Shown: positions 47,508 through 57,337 of the stretch, piece after piece
Layout: each line of letters begins with the position of its first letter
Position numbering within the stretch: the stretch's first letter is position 1
Origin: Sporothrix humicola
Lineage: Eukaryota > Ascomycota > Sordariomycetes > Ophiostomatales > Ophiostomataceae
Assembly (NCBI GenBank): GCA_021396245.1
Contig: WNYE01000004.1
Span: forward strand, 372,001 to 436,000
Direction of reading: 5' to 3'
DNA: 64,000 nt
The notes under the pieces: model-generated
Databases searched by the model: none
What the model was told of the DNA's origin: nothing
What the model saw: only the letters and a program-made list of their open reading frames with translations
Made by a program: the position numbers and the translations under genes

Positions 47508-48434
47508 ATGTCCGACCAAAATCCACAGGGAGAAGATTCTCTGAATGGACCGCTGGATTTCCAAGCAGCTGGTCCCGACTGCGGCTGTTGTCCGCCTGAC
47601 CATTATTACGAATCTGACTGTGAAGATGACTTGAAAGAAAGGATCGCAGCCGTACCAAAACTGGACCGCGACGACTGGCATTTATGGGAGCGAAGATCCT
47701 GACCATCTTGAACGAATCAATGTACGGCTATCTCCTCAGAAGCCAGAAACACCTACCTACCCGCAAGAATGGAGAAACGGATCGTCACTTTCGCAGGAGG
47801 GAACTCCGCTGGAGGAGACATCAAGGGATGGTTAAAAGTAGCCTGTACTCTGCACTGGACGAGCTCACCAAGATGCAGATAGAATTCGAGACTCTCTTTG
47901 TCTTTGAAATTATGGAGGCTCTTCGCAACAAGTTCAAGCCAAACAGAGACGATCTCCCCGAGGTGTACTACAAGTTCAACACTCTCACATTAGCCAGCTG
48001 CAACGGCGTCGAAGACTTCTATCGCAAGCTCGGGTTCTTGCACAAAGATCTTGAGGGAATCGACCCCCTTTGCAAGATCAGCTACCCGCTCTTAACCGAA
48101 CGGTTTCTCGGTGGCCTTGGCTATGATTACATTGAATTCAGTTTCCTTTTCAGAGAGACACACAAGATCATACCAGAAAGGGGTCCCCAGTCGACCGAGG
48201 CCGAGCTTGAAGAGGCCGCTCGCAATGTTTTCTTCCAAGCTTATCAAAAGGCAGCCCGTTTTGAAAAAAGCCTGAGGTTTGCGCAGGAGGGACGACGAAG
48301 ATGAAGAAACCGAGGAACGATATCGCCAGGCGCAAGCGCAACGGGTCCCTCGAGATACTATTAGATGGAGGCGGCACAGGCACACAGGCGACAACGGCGG
48401 CGGCCACGAGACCCGTACAGAGCATAAACTGTAA
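47508..48434 (+). pseudogene. Gag-like array copy 1, frameshifted
   Basis: First of four related genes. The frame opens MSDQNPQGEDS, passes DRDDWHLW and then breaks at about 47684. The similarity continues one frame back (GYLLRSQKHLPT), with exactly the spacing between Trp and LL seen in copy 4, so one base appears to be missing. The second frame runs through the Gag-like core (for example KFNTLTLASCNGVEDFYRKL and ERFLGGLGYDY) to a TGA at 48302-48304. The basic tail seen in the other copies is found in yet another frame (QAQAQRVP then WRRHRH), so a second, compensating shift lies near 48285-48292. With the two shifts the total would be about 300 residues. It is probably dead unless recoded; a sequencing error at one site would not explain both. 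No zinc knuckle, protease or polymerase is seen. Confidence 0.6.
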
Positions 48435-48844
48435 AGGAGTAATATTTTGTATTATTTTAATGATTTTGAGCGAGCAAGCCAATTTGCAAAGAATATATAT
48501 CTTTATTTTAGAGTCAATTCAATCCCAGTCCAAATGCCAAATGATAAAAACCAGCTGAAGGAAGAGGTCACATGACACAAATATTTACGTTCTGGGCGAG
48601 CGTGAATAGGCACTAAATCATTGCCAACCTTCGCTTTTCGCCCGTGATCAGCCTCACCCCCTGACTTCCTTCCACGCCCTACCGAGTACAACGGGTCGTT
48701 GGCGGAGACAGGAACAGACACTGCTCGTCGCATCATCATTCGCATTCGTCCCTAGGCTGTACCGGACACGACGAGGTCACGAATCAAGCCCCTTATCGGC
48801 ACCGACCAGTCAGCACCAACCAGCCGGCACGAACAACACCAACT
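48435..48844. other. Spacer between array copies 1 and 2
   Basis: It holds a CACATGAC motif at 48569-48576, 276 bp before the copy 2 start. It belongs to the repeated array unit, though it is more diverged from the other spacers than they are from each other. Confidence 0.5.
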
Positions 48845-49737
48845 ATGAGCGACTCTGAAGACGACCTTTTGTCCCTTGCCTTGAGGCAGGTCAAAAGGCT
48901 GTCGTCCCGGGACGATTGGGTCTCCTGGAAGAGAGGCGTTGGTGGGTCTCCTGGAAGAGAGGCGTTGGCACATTTATAAGGGTGGCCAAATTCGACAGCC
49001 TTCTCACGACCAGACGCAACGAGCCGACCCGGCTTGAGGGCGAGAGCGATCAACAATTGCAGAGACGGATTGCCCGGTGGAAGAACGACCAAGAACAGGC
49101 CTGCGCCACCGTGAGATCTACCCTGAGCTCCAGGTACCAATTGGATGCTCGCACAAGGGACGTGGTCGATTTGGCCAAGCTCATGGAGCTGATTGAGCGC
49201 GAGTACAAGCCGGGCCAACAATACGTGTACGAGAGGCTCAGAGAGTACAACCGGCTGAAGCTGTCTGACTACAAAAATGTCGAAGATGATTACCTCAAAT
49301 TTGTGGACCTCCGACATGAGATTAACGTCTTGAGCACGGCTGCTCAGATTGACGAACCCCGCGCTATTATGCGATTTCTCGACGGCCTGGGCCCCGACTA
49401 CGGAGAACTTGCTTTCAACATTCTCTATGACTGCGATCTGGGCCCGAAAAGAGAGGGAGAAGAGGCCAAGAGAGAAGGAGACTCCGGGTCTGGTACAGAA
49501 CGCGAAAAGCCTCGAGTCACATTACATGACGTTTTGAGGCGAGCTAAGCAGCTTGAATTTGTGCTGTCCTCAAGCAATAGACAAGAAGATGGCGGAGATG
49601 AAGAGCGTCAGGAAGACCAAAGACAGAGCCGACACGGCCGAACTCGGCGACGCAGACGAGGTGGACAGCAAAGACAGCGGCAGCGACATCTCCCTACAGA
49701 GCGTAGGATCACGAACTGTGTATTTTGCGGACATTAA
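48845..49737 (+). pseudogene. Gag-like array copy 2, split by a 26-bp tandem duplication
   Basis: The frame starts MSDSEDDLLSLALRQ and reaches DDWVSWKRGVG, where a 26-bp segment is present twice in a row (48917-48942 and 48943-48968). Because 26 is not a multiple of three, the frame then runs into a stop. Counting only one copy puts the start in frame with the long downstream frame to 49737, and restores the same Trp-to-LL distance as in copy 4, so the lesion is recent. The core (LLTTRRNEPTRLEGESD, LMELIEREYKPGQQ, RFLDGLGPDYGEL) aligns with the other copies. The C-terminus is strongly basic (RRRRRGG then QRQRQRH) and could bind nucleic acid. An internal ATG at 48916 would give a 273-residue protein lacking the acidic N-terminus, so a shortened product is possible. 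Confidence 0.65.
48917..48968 (+). repeat. Perfect 26-bp tandem duplication inside copy 2
   Basis: Two identical, adjacent 26-bp copies beginning tgggtctcctgg and ending aggcgttgg. The duplication shifts the reading frame of gag-like copy 2. Identity of the two copies points to a recent event or to an unstable repeat that could expand and contract. Confidence 0.95.
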
Positions 49738-50098
49738 TGTTTTCGTTTTGTATGATTCTCGAGTTGATCTGTTTGAATATGTCATTGACTTTTTGATTGC
49801 ATCTGAACACCTTTGAGAGATACTACTACCACGTGACGCAATATGGGCCTTCGCCTCGAGTTAACAAAGAAAGTGTAATCGGCACTTGGTCTTAGTGTCA
49901 TTACTTCCTAATATGGACAATATTATGGGTAAACGAACTTGGGGCCCTTGCCATCCATTTAATCAGAACCACGAATAGTCTAATCAAAACTGTTCTTCCA
50001 TCACAATCAACAAACCAGCTGAGAGCATAAATATCGCCAGGATCTCTTGACAACAACTAAAGGATTCGAACTGCTACCGACAACAGAAAACAGAAAAA
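49738..50098. other. Spacer between array copies 2 and 3
   Basis: It contains a gtttgaatatgtcattgac segment that recurs almost unchanged after copy 3, and CACGTGAC at 49830-49837, 269 bp before the copy 3 start. These shared flanks show that whole units, not only coding parts, were duplicated. Confidence 0.6.
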
Positions 50099-50941
50099 AT
50101 GGACATGGACTCGGACCCGGACGACACAGACCGCGGCGGGCGGTTCGCGAACTCAGACTTTTGGCTAGAGCTCGTCCCAAAACTCGAGTCCAAAAGCAAT
50201 TGGTGCGAATGGATTTTGTGGTGGAATAAATGTCTCGACAAGATCAAGTTCGCCTACCTGTTTACCACCGATAGAAACAAGCCGACCCAGAGAGAAGGCG
50301 AAACGGAAGACGAGCTCAACAAGCGGGTTCAAACCTGGAAAAAGGATCAGAATTTTGTCTGCTCCGCCATTATCTTCAGACTGAGCGACGAAGCTATCTA
50401 GCACCTGAGGTACCCGCATAACAGAAATCTCGCCGAGTGCATGGACAAACTCAGCCGATATTACAAACCTTCCCAGAACGACATTCTTTACTTATTTCGC
50501 GAATACCACGCCTTGCAGCTGTCGGATTGCAGAAACGTCTCCGATTTCTCCCATCAACTCGACAGCCTCCGCCAGATGATCGAAGCCGTGGACGAAACGT
50601 CCAAAATCGCAGAACCTCACCACACCCTTCGGTTCCTGGATGGCTTAAGGTCCGGGTTCTCGTTATTCACTATGGACTTTAGGGTGGACAACGCCATTTT
50701 CCCAAGGAGGGATCTTAGCAATCTCGAGATAATTACAACGCCTGCCGTTGATTCTCACAAGGCTTTTATGGAGGCTGTTAATGCAGAACTTCTACTCCAT
50801 CTTTTTAGACGGCAGGAGAGAACAGCAAGCGAGAGCCGGCAGGCTCAACGGCAAGTGGTTGTTAAAAGATGGAGACGGAGAAATGGACGTGGGCGAGGCG
50901 GCCGTGGACAGGGCCGGGGAATGTATGGTGTACGTGGTTAA
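50099..50941 (+). pseudogene. Gag-like array copy 3 with one in-frame TAG
   Basis: One continuous frame of 281 codons interrupted only by a TAG at 50399-50401, roughly after residue 100. Both sides align with copy 4: NWCEWILWWNKCLDKIKFAYLF, then TTDRNKPTQREGETED before the stop, and NLAECMDKLSRYYKPSQND, VDETSKIAEPHHTLRFLDGL after it. The tail is Arg/Gly-rich (RWRRRNGRGRGGRGQGRG), an RGG-like RNA-binding composition. The N-terminus is acidic (MDMDSDPDD). The rest of the frame has not decayed, so inactivation is recent or the stop is read through. A restart at the Met of 50441 would give a protein of 166 residues. Confidence 0.65.
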
Positions 50942-51373
50942 GCAAGACATTATATCTCACAAAGGATCAAGGAGTCAGGAGTAAACGGGGTGTCCTCTCA
51001 TTTTTATTTCCTATTTAAACCATCTATATTAACTCTCGGTTTCGTTACTATTTGTCTCTGTCTCTTGGGCGGCGCCGTTGATAATTAAACCAACAAAAAC
51101 GTTTGAATATATCATTGACTTTCATGCTCATTTGGGGCACTCTTGCACTGCTTATTGAGGTAGCAAAGACTGCCACGTGACACGGTATAAGATCTCATCT
51201 AGAGTTTGCAGATAAACGGACATCGTAACTTCCTAATAAGGAAATCATGGACTAACGAGCTTTGGGCCCCACCCTCTGTTTACATTTTGTTTGCACAGAG
51301 CCGTGAATATTGAACGCGGTATCTTTTCTCTCATCTTTCTACCGCAGCATGCCCGAAAAGAAACACACCAGCA
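50942..51373. other. Spacer between array copies 3 and 4
   Basis: It repeats elements of the previous spacer: a gtttgaatat..cattgac segment near 51.1 kb, CACGTGAC at 51174-51181, and an acttcctaata..gg stretch followed by a gggcccc segment. No gene is seen. Confidence 0.6.
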
Positions 51374-52252
51374 ATGCCGGACTCTCTCGACACCAACAAG
51401 ACCACTCATCTCCTTGCACCGGTGTCGCCATCGGCAAGGATGGACTACAACTCCGAAGATGACCACGGGGAGGAATACAAATTGGGATTCTCGATAGAAA
51501 ACATCACGAAGCTGTCGTGCAAAGAGGACTGGGCCTCGTGGTACCCGCAGTTCGATGACTATCTCGTCGCGTTTGGGTACAAATACCTGCTCACGACCGA
51601 CAAGACCGAGCCTACTCTACGGGAGGGCGAAACGGACGGAGATTTCAAGAAGAGAAAGATGAAATGGAGACTTGACCAGTACAAGGCTGTTCACACCTTG
51701 GGACAGACCCTGGCCAGCAACGCCGAGAAAAATATACGGTACAAGGATCATAACTTGGCCGCCTGCATGGAGGAGCTGGAGCTGTCTTATAAGCCCAACA
51801 AACACGATATTAAAGACTTGTTCCGCGACTACTACGGCCTGAGCCTGGACGACTGCGATAGCGTCCTGGATCTCTACCTTAGGCTCAATACGATTCGAAA
51901 TGCCATTCAAGTGGTGGACGAAACATCCAAGATTGCGGACCCTCACCATACCTTGCGGTTCCTGGACGCGTTGGGTCAAAAGTACTTTGATTTCGCGATC
52001 GATTTCGAGTATAAGAACAACATTTTCCCCGAGCGGGACCCCAAGCACCCCGAGACGATCATCAAGCCGGCCGTCGACATTTTACAGGCTCTGAAGGAAG
52101 CCAAACGTGTGGAAGGCGCGCTCAGGACTGTGGACAACCGGCAGAAGGAAATAGATAGACTGGTCCAACAGGCCCAAGGTGGCGGGAGAAGACGGAGGCG
52201 GAGAGGCGGATCTGGACGACGCAGGCGCCAGAGCCAGGGCCAGGGCCAGTGA
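51374..52252 (+). CDS. Gag-like protein, intact array copy 4
   Basis: The only uninterrupted member: 292 residues, or 270 if translation starts at the second Met (51440), where the sequence becomes acidic (MDYNSEDDHGEE) like the other copies. The layout is an acidic N-terminus, a KEDWASWYPQFDDYL block, a conserved LLTTDKTEPTLREGETD, and a helical core with ACMEELELSYKPNKHD, SLDDCDSVLDLYLRLNTIR and DETSKIADPHHTLRFLDALG. A basic, Gly/Gln-rich tail (GGGRRRRRRGGSGRRRR) closes it. The pattern of Trp, a long helical middle and a LLxGL-like segment resembles Gag of Ty1/copia elements (UBN2-type), but there is no CCHC knuckle, protease or polymerase here and no long terminal repeats were spotted. It could be a domesticated capsid-like RNA-binding protein or an orphan retrotransposon relic. 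Function is unknown. Confidence 0.6.
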   Translation: MPDSLDTNKTTHLLAPVSPSARMDYNSEDDHGEEYKLGFSIENITKLSCKEDWASWYPQFDDYLVAFGYKYLLTTDKTEPTLREGETDGDFKKRKMKWRLDQYKAVHTLGQTLASNAEKNIRYKDHNLAACMEELELSYKPNKHDIKDLFRDYYGLSLDDCDSVLDLYLRLNTIRNAIQVVDETSKIADPHHTLRFLDALGQKYFDFAIDFEYKNNIFPERDPKHPETIIKPAVDILQALKEAKRVEGALRTVDNRQKEIDRLVQQAQGGGRRRRRRGGSGRRRRQSQGQGQ

Positions 52253-52587
52253 GGGAAGGGAGTGTAGGACTGAGCAAGGTATCGGCATCTCACAGGGCAT
52301 TGGCGGGGTACAGTGTGACTCGTATCTTTATCGCAATTTCATTTTCATTTCATCGTCATACCCATCGACGTCTTGTTCGGGTTCCGTTACTATTGTCCCT
52401 GTCTCTTGGACAGTATCTGTCGAAAAAATAAACCACCAAAAATCTTTGTACAAGAAGAAGAAAGAATAAAAAAGAAAAGAAGAGAAAAAAAATTGTCACC
52501 CAGCCCAATCCCAGTCCCATACTCCTTCTCATTCTGTTTCATATCCTACAGCATTCATCCTCACATGCCCTTTTCTCTAGTGACAAA
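52253..52587. other. 3' flank of array copy 4, convergent with AA9 gene
   Basis: It contains a ccgttactattgtccctgtc stretch near 52.38 kb that matches the flank after copy 3 and so marks the right end of the last array unit. It must also hold the terminator of the monooxygenase gene. Confidence 0.6.
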
Positions 52588-53769
52588 TCACTTGCTGGGA
52601 GCTTTGCAGAACCGGCCCTTCATCTTCTTGGAGGTGGCCGTCGGGATCGGCCCGGGCACAGAGGCCTCGACCTGCTGCAGCGGCTGGCCAGCATTGAGCG
52701 GTCCATTAAAGTTGCCGTTGCCGCAGGCCTCCTGGATGCCCGTGCACTTGGTGTCCCACACGTCGCAGTTGGCATCGCCCGAGGGCGGCGCACTGCTGTA
52801 GCACGCGGCCTCCTGCTGGAAGCAGTTCTCGGAGGCGTCCCAGCAGCCGGTCTCGGTCGAGTAGGCGGGGACCTCGACGCCGCACCAGTTGGCGTTCTTG
52901 ATGAGGCAGGTGGTGGGGACAAAGGCGACGTTGGAGTGCTCGACGGCGTCGGACAGGCTGGACGAGGATGAAATTAAGTTGCTGGTCGAGCCAGAATTTG
53001 CGGCAGCAGCAGTGCCGTTGTCTGCCTCGGGCCGGAAGACGGGCGGGCCGGGGATGGTGTAGGGGAAGGAGGGCTCGTAAATGTTGAACGTGACAGAGGC
53101 ATCGCTGGCCGTAACGTAGCCCGGAATGGTGGCTTCGTGGCCTTCCGGGATCGTGATCTGAGAGCTGCCGCCCGTCTCACCGGCCACAAAGATCTGGGCA
53201 CACCCAATGTAGAACTGCGGGTCACCGATCTGGGCCTCGTGCAGTGCCAGAAGCTCTGGCCGCACCAAGTACGCTCCCGCCGGCAGACCGCTCGGCAGCG
53301 ATACGGACAGCAGGCCGTTGGTATCGATGAGCTTCTCCGTGCACCACTTCTGCGTGCTGTCATCGTACCCCTCCTCGAAAATTTTGAACCAGCCCGTCGA
53401 CGGGTTCGGTGTGTCGGCCGCCATGTTGGGCACCTGTCTGAGGTAAACAGCACAGGGTCCCTTGTGGGAAATGTCAATGGCGCCCTCCTGCGAGCCGTCG
53501 GGGTACTCGCGGAACTCGAAAGTCAGAGTTGAGCCGGCCGTGACGGGACAGGTAAACGCCACAGGGGCCAGACCGTTCCGGCCGCAGATCATGTCGGTGC
53601 TCGTCAGGTCCTCGACAGGGTTTGTCGACGTCGAAGGGTCGATTGGCTGGCGGACACAGGTGCCGTCGCCCTGGTTCTCGCCGTCGACGAAGAGGGTCGT
53701 AAAGGAAGTGTGGGCCGAGGCGGTGACAGCAAAGGCCATGGCCAGGGCGGCAGTCTTGAGAGCGATCAT
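52588..53769 (-). CDS. AA9 lytic polysaccharide monooxygenase
   Basis: Intronless gene for 393 residues. AA9 enzymes are secreted copper enzymes that cut cellulose or other beta-glucans oxidatively. The signal peptide (1-19, ending TASA) leaves H20 as the mature N-terminal histidine of the copper brace. The second ligand is H102 in ISHKGPCAVYL, and the axial Tyr is Y187 in DPQFYIGC. Q185 and H177 (ALH) complete the usual active-site set. After the catalytic domain comes a Ser/Ala/Asn linker (about 275-305) and then a Cys-rich module of about 90 residues (CLIKNANWCG, TGCWDASENCFQQEAACY, CDVWDTKCTGIQEAC), not a CBM1. The start at 53769 is chosen because it gives the signal peptide; the frame is open further upstream in the leader. 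A TATA-like box with CCAAT (minus strand, 54242-54251) may be its promoter, but it is about 480 bp away. Confidence 0.93.
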   Translation of the reverse strand: MIALKTAALAMAFAVTASAHTSFTTLFVDGENQGDGTCVRQPIDPSTSTNPVEDLTSTDMICGRNGLAPVAFTCPVTAGSTLTFEFREYPDGSQEGAIDISHKGPCAVYLRQVPNMAADTPNPSTGWFKIFEEGYDDSTQKWCTEKLIDTNGLLSVSLPSGLPAGAYLVRPELLALHEAQIGDPQFYIGCAQIFVAGETGGSSQITIPEGHEATIPGYVTASDASVTFNIYEPSFPYTIPGPPVFRPEADNGTAAAANSGSTSNLISSSSSLSDAVEHSNVAFVPTTCLIKNANWCGVEVPAYSTETGCWDASENCFQQEAACYSSAPPSGDANCDVWDTKCTGIQEACGNGNFNGPLNAGQPLQQVEASVPGPIPTATSKKMKGRFCKAPSK

Positions 53770-56700
53770 GGTGGCGATGTGGAGTTTTGTTATCGAAAAG
53801 TCGAGAAGTTGTTTGTTGATGTCTAACGTCGTGTTTTGTTTGTTTGTGTTGTTTGTGCGTGCGTTTCGTGATGCAGAGTCGTGTCGGACTAGAACTTGGG
53901 ACGAAAACCAGAGGTTGGCACGTGGAAAATGTTGAAAGGTGTTCAAGGGTAAAAGAAGGGAACGTCTGCGGGTCAAAGTGGTAGTTAAATGAGGGAAAAT
54001 GTTGAAAAATGTGAACAAAGTCCAAAGTGAGTGAACAAATGTGTCAGTGAATGAATGAATGAAGAAGGATTGGACGTGTTGTCAAAGAAGTGAATGCAGA
54101 TGGCCAGCAAAAGAGTGAAATTTGAACAAGAGAATGTGAAGGGAGAATAAAAGAGAGTTGCCAGACTCGACGAGAACTCAAAGAGACGATGGTGGTGAGA
54201 AGAGACTGAAAATGACTGTGAGGATGGCCAGCGGCAAGGGCCCAATATATACACATCTCCCATTCCACGGCCACAATAGGAAGGTACGGGCTGCACATGT
54301 ACAGAGTTGCACCCGCCCACGCAATTTCCAGCCGTCTACAAGTACATCTACAAACACAAGCACAAGCACAGTAGCCGCTGTCGTCAATATTCCGTGCAGA
54401 TGCACGATGGATTCTGTGGTCTTTTCGACTCTGCTCACAAACCCTGGCCTCTTGCAAGGAGACCCTTGAAAGAGGCCTGAATGTTTTGCAACCTCCTTGG
54501 CCACAACCGCGCTTGTCGCCCGCCTACCACAGAAGTCAAAAATGTTTTGTAAAGTTTTGTTTCATCCCATAACGCCATCTGTGGAACGAGTCTGGCCCTG
54601 CGTCATGAGAGGCGACAGAAAACTTTATTTGAGTTTTCGAGGCCCTGGTTTTGTCGTTTTGTCTTTTTGTCGTTCTTGTGTTCTTTTGACCTAGTTTCCT
54701 AATCGGGAAGGATTCGGGGATATTAAAGCAAAGGGGCGCTACACAAAACACGCCCAGGGAAAGAAGGAGCCAAGAGTATCGTTTATCGCTCATCGCATCT
54801 AGAATTCTTGGAGATCTAATCGATGAATACTACATCGTAAGAGGTAATAAACAGACGTCAAAAGGAGAGAGCAAAAAAGAGTTGACAGAGGCTGAGAAAC
54901 CAAGAACACCAACGACGGATCATGTTTCACGACCAGGGGCAAAAGTACAGAGAAGGAGCATTTTCCAACCAGGTCACAGATCCTCCCAACTCGCAAGGTT
55001 TTCTGCGGAGAAGAGAAGCTTGGCTCGTTGGTTCCTTGGGATCTGAGATGCATGCACAGACATGGCACAAAGTGAACTCTTGGTCGAGTACTGAGAATGT
55101 GGCGTAAAAAGACTGGGCGTTGGATCACTGTTGGCTTCCAAGTACTTTTCGCAAAACAAACAAGGAGCATCACCACCCTTGCTTTCCCCTTTTCATATAT
55201 TCACCTTCCTTTTTCTTTTTCATTCATACTTTGAAAATTGCCTAATTAGACCTTGTAAGCCAAGATGCTGTGCAAAGCTGTGCAAACCCCCTGGATAAGT
55301 GAGAAAAGGGGCGATGCAAGGTACGTTAAAATCAAAGCTGACAAGAGCAACGAGAGTCACAAATAGAGTATTTCAAGGGAGACTATATTGTCATCGTGAA
55401 GAAGGAGCAATAAAATATGCTTAAAAATAGGGGGTCGGCACACACAAAAATCCAGGAACAGACGGAGCTCATCTACAAGAGCCATAGCCACGTTGCCGCT
55501 TAATGAACTCCTGCCCCCAAGCGGTTGGTAAAAAAAGGAGCTGAACATCAAAAATAGGCGAGGCGCCTAGAATTCTCGGGATATCAGATAGAGTTCTGCT
55601 ATTCAACAAGAGAGCCGAGCGGCAAATTTAGACGTCGAAGCGAGGAGAGAGCTGGAGCATGGCTAAATAGCATGCATGTCTGCAACTACAGCCGATGCAC
55701 GACAAGAAGAAAAATTAGGAGACTCGTCAATGTGAGGAGAATTGAGAAAATCCGAACTCAAAGCGGCATGTATGCCATAGTGCTCGTTTACATCTACCGA
55801 AGAAGATGCGTATTTCACATCTGTATGTTTCGCCAAAACGAAAATGGTCGATGCACGGCAGGGTGTTTCTTCTGGCCACAGCTTGCTCACTTGGAAACGC
55901 GAAAATAGCGAGAAACCACGGCAATTTCATACACGTGGTAAAAAGGCGAGTACGAGCAGAAAATAAATAAGGAGAGCACCTACAAATATACGCCGCACGA
56001 CATGGGCGAGACGCTGTTGCGAAGACTCCTGGGGTGGCTTCATTTATACGAAACGGGAGCTGGCATTTGGTTGGCTGCCACCGCTTGTAAACAAATGCAC
56101 CCATTTACCACTGAAAATAAATAAGTAAAGCACGGCTTGAGGTGCACTCACGTTGGACAAGAAAAGAAACAAGCCTTTGACAGACCAACCGACGTCAGAC
56201 TCGGACTTGTGCTCGTTGGTGCTGCAAGTACTTCATACTTGTACCTTGTTGCGAGTGAAATGAGTGGAGATGATTTGTATTTCTATCTAAATGCGTCCCC
56301 TTGAAACTGTTATTCGCTCTTCCCCTCTCCCCCTTTCTATATTCAAAAATGCGAAGTAATGGAAAATGGTTATACAAAAAAAAGCAGACAAATAAATGGG
56401 CGGGCGTAAAAATCTTCATTCATGTCATGTCCCCTCCCTATTCGCTGTCCTTTTTGTGGTTTTGGTAGGTCCGTTGGCCAGAGAGGGTCCGTTATTTTGA
56501 TATGTTTTTTTATATGTTGGTACAGGTGTTGGCGAGTACGAAAGCTGATCAGTGTCAACACGGGAGGTAGGACTGGATAGTCAGACGAGCTTAGGAAGAA
56601 GACTCAAAGTCAGACCTCCCTTTGCCGTCGACCGGCCCAGCCATGCTCCTATGCAACAGACACCCACCGACTCTCGCTCCCGCCATTGCTCATATCCATG

Positions 56701-56834
56701 AGCATGCAAAAAAACCACTTTTTTCTAATTTTTTTTGTTCGCGAAAAGTCGAGCGTCACACTGGGCTAGGCATCGGTCTTTCTTTTTGATATTTTTCTTT
56801 TATTTTCGTTTATGATATCGTCGTGGTCGAGAAG
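53770..56834. other. Intergenic region AA9 to HSP10
   Basis: A 3-kb spacer. The left part is the promoter of the monooxygenase gene, and the right part the 3' flank of HSP10. No frame in between matches a known family or the codon use of the real genes. No RNA gene is seen. Confidence 0.55.
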
Positions 56835-57337
56835 TTACTCGTTGATCTTGGCAAGGATCCTAGAGGGGTTAGTATTCGATTGAACCCATTTCGGTATGGT
56901 AAAGCGTCCCTATCGGGCCGCCCTCTCTTGACTTACTCGCTGTCGCGGAACAGGTGGTACTCCTCCTCGCCGACCTTGATCGGGCTGCCGCCGTACTGCG
57001 GGATCAGCACCTTGTCGCCAGCAGAAACACCCATCGGCGTCCGCTTGCCGTCCTTGTCCAGGTTGCCGGGGCCGACAGCCAGGACGCGGGCCTCGTTGAG
57101 GTCCTTGACGCTCGACTCGGGCAGGAAAATACCGCTAGCCGTCTTGGCCTCGGACTTGGCGCGCTGCACGAGCACGCGGTCCAGGAGGGGGACGAGGTTC
57201 TTGATCGAGCGGAGGCCGGACTGGAGGGGGTGAGGTTAGTACGGGTGCATCGGACGGTGGGTGCTCGGCATAGCAAGCAGGCTGAGCCGGAGGTTATGCC
57301 GAGCGGTGCTGGGATTGTCGGGTTGTTTACTCACCAT
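56835..57337 (-). CDS. HSP10: Mitochondrial 10 kDa chaperonin Hsp10
   Basis: Three exons (57337-57335, 57220-56937, 56859-56835) encode 103 residues, the normal Hsp10 length. Hsp10 caps the Hsp60 chamber in the mitochondrial matrix and helps fold imported proteins. Motifs: LRSIKNLVPLLDRVLVQR at the start, KTASGIFLPES as the mobile loop that binds Hsp60, VLAVGPG, and KVLIPQYGG..VKVGEEEYHLFRDSEILAKINE at the end. The first coding exon is only the ATG, directly followed by a GTGAGT donor and a 114-bp intron. The second intron separates the last eight codons, with acceptor CTAG. Without the splice the frame would stop right after DSE, so the last exon is needed to get the family C-terminus. Confidence 0.94.

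Noticed and set aside
50050..50085. B-box-like ggattcgaac suggesting a minus-strand tRNA
   Set aside because: The T-arm stem does not pair and no A box, anticodon arm or acceptor stem can be built.
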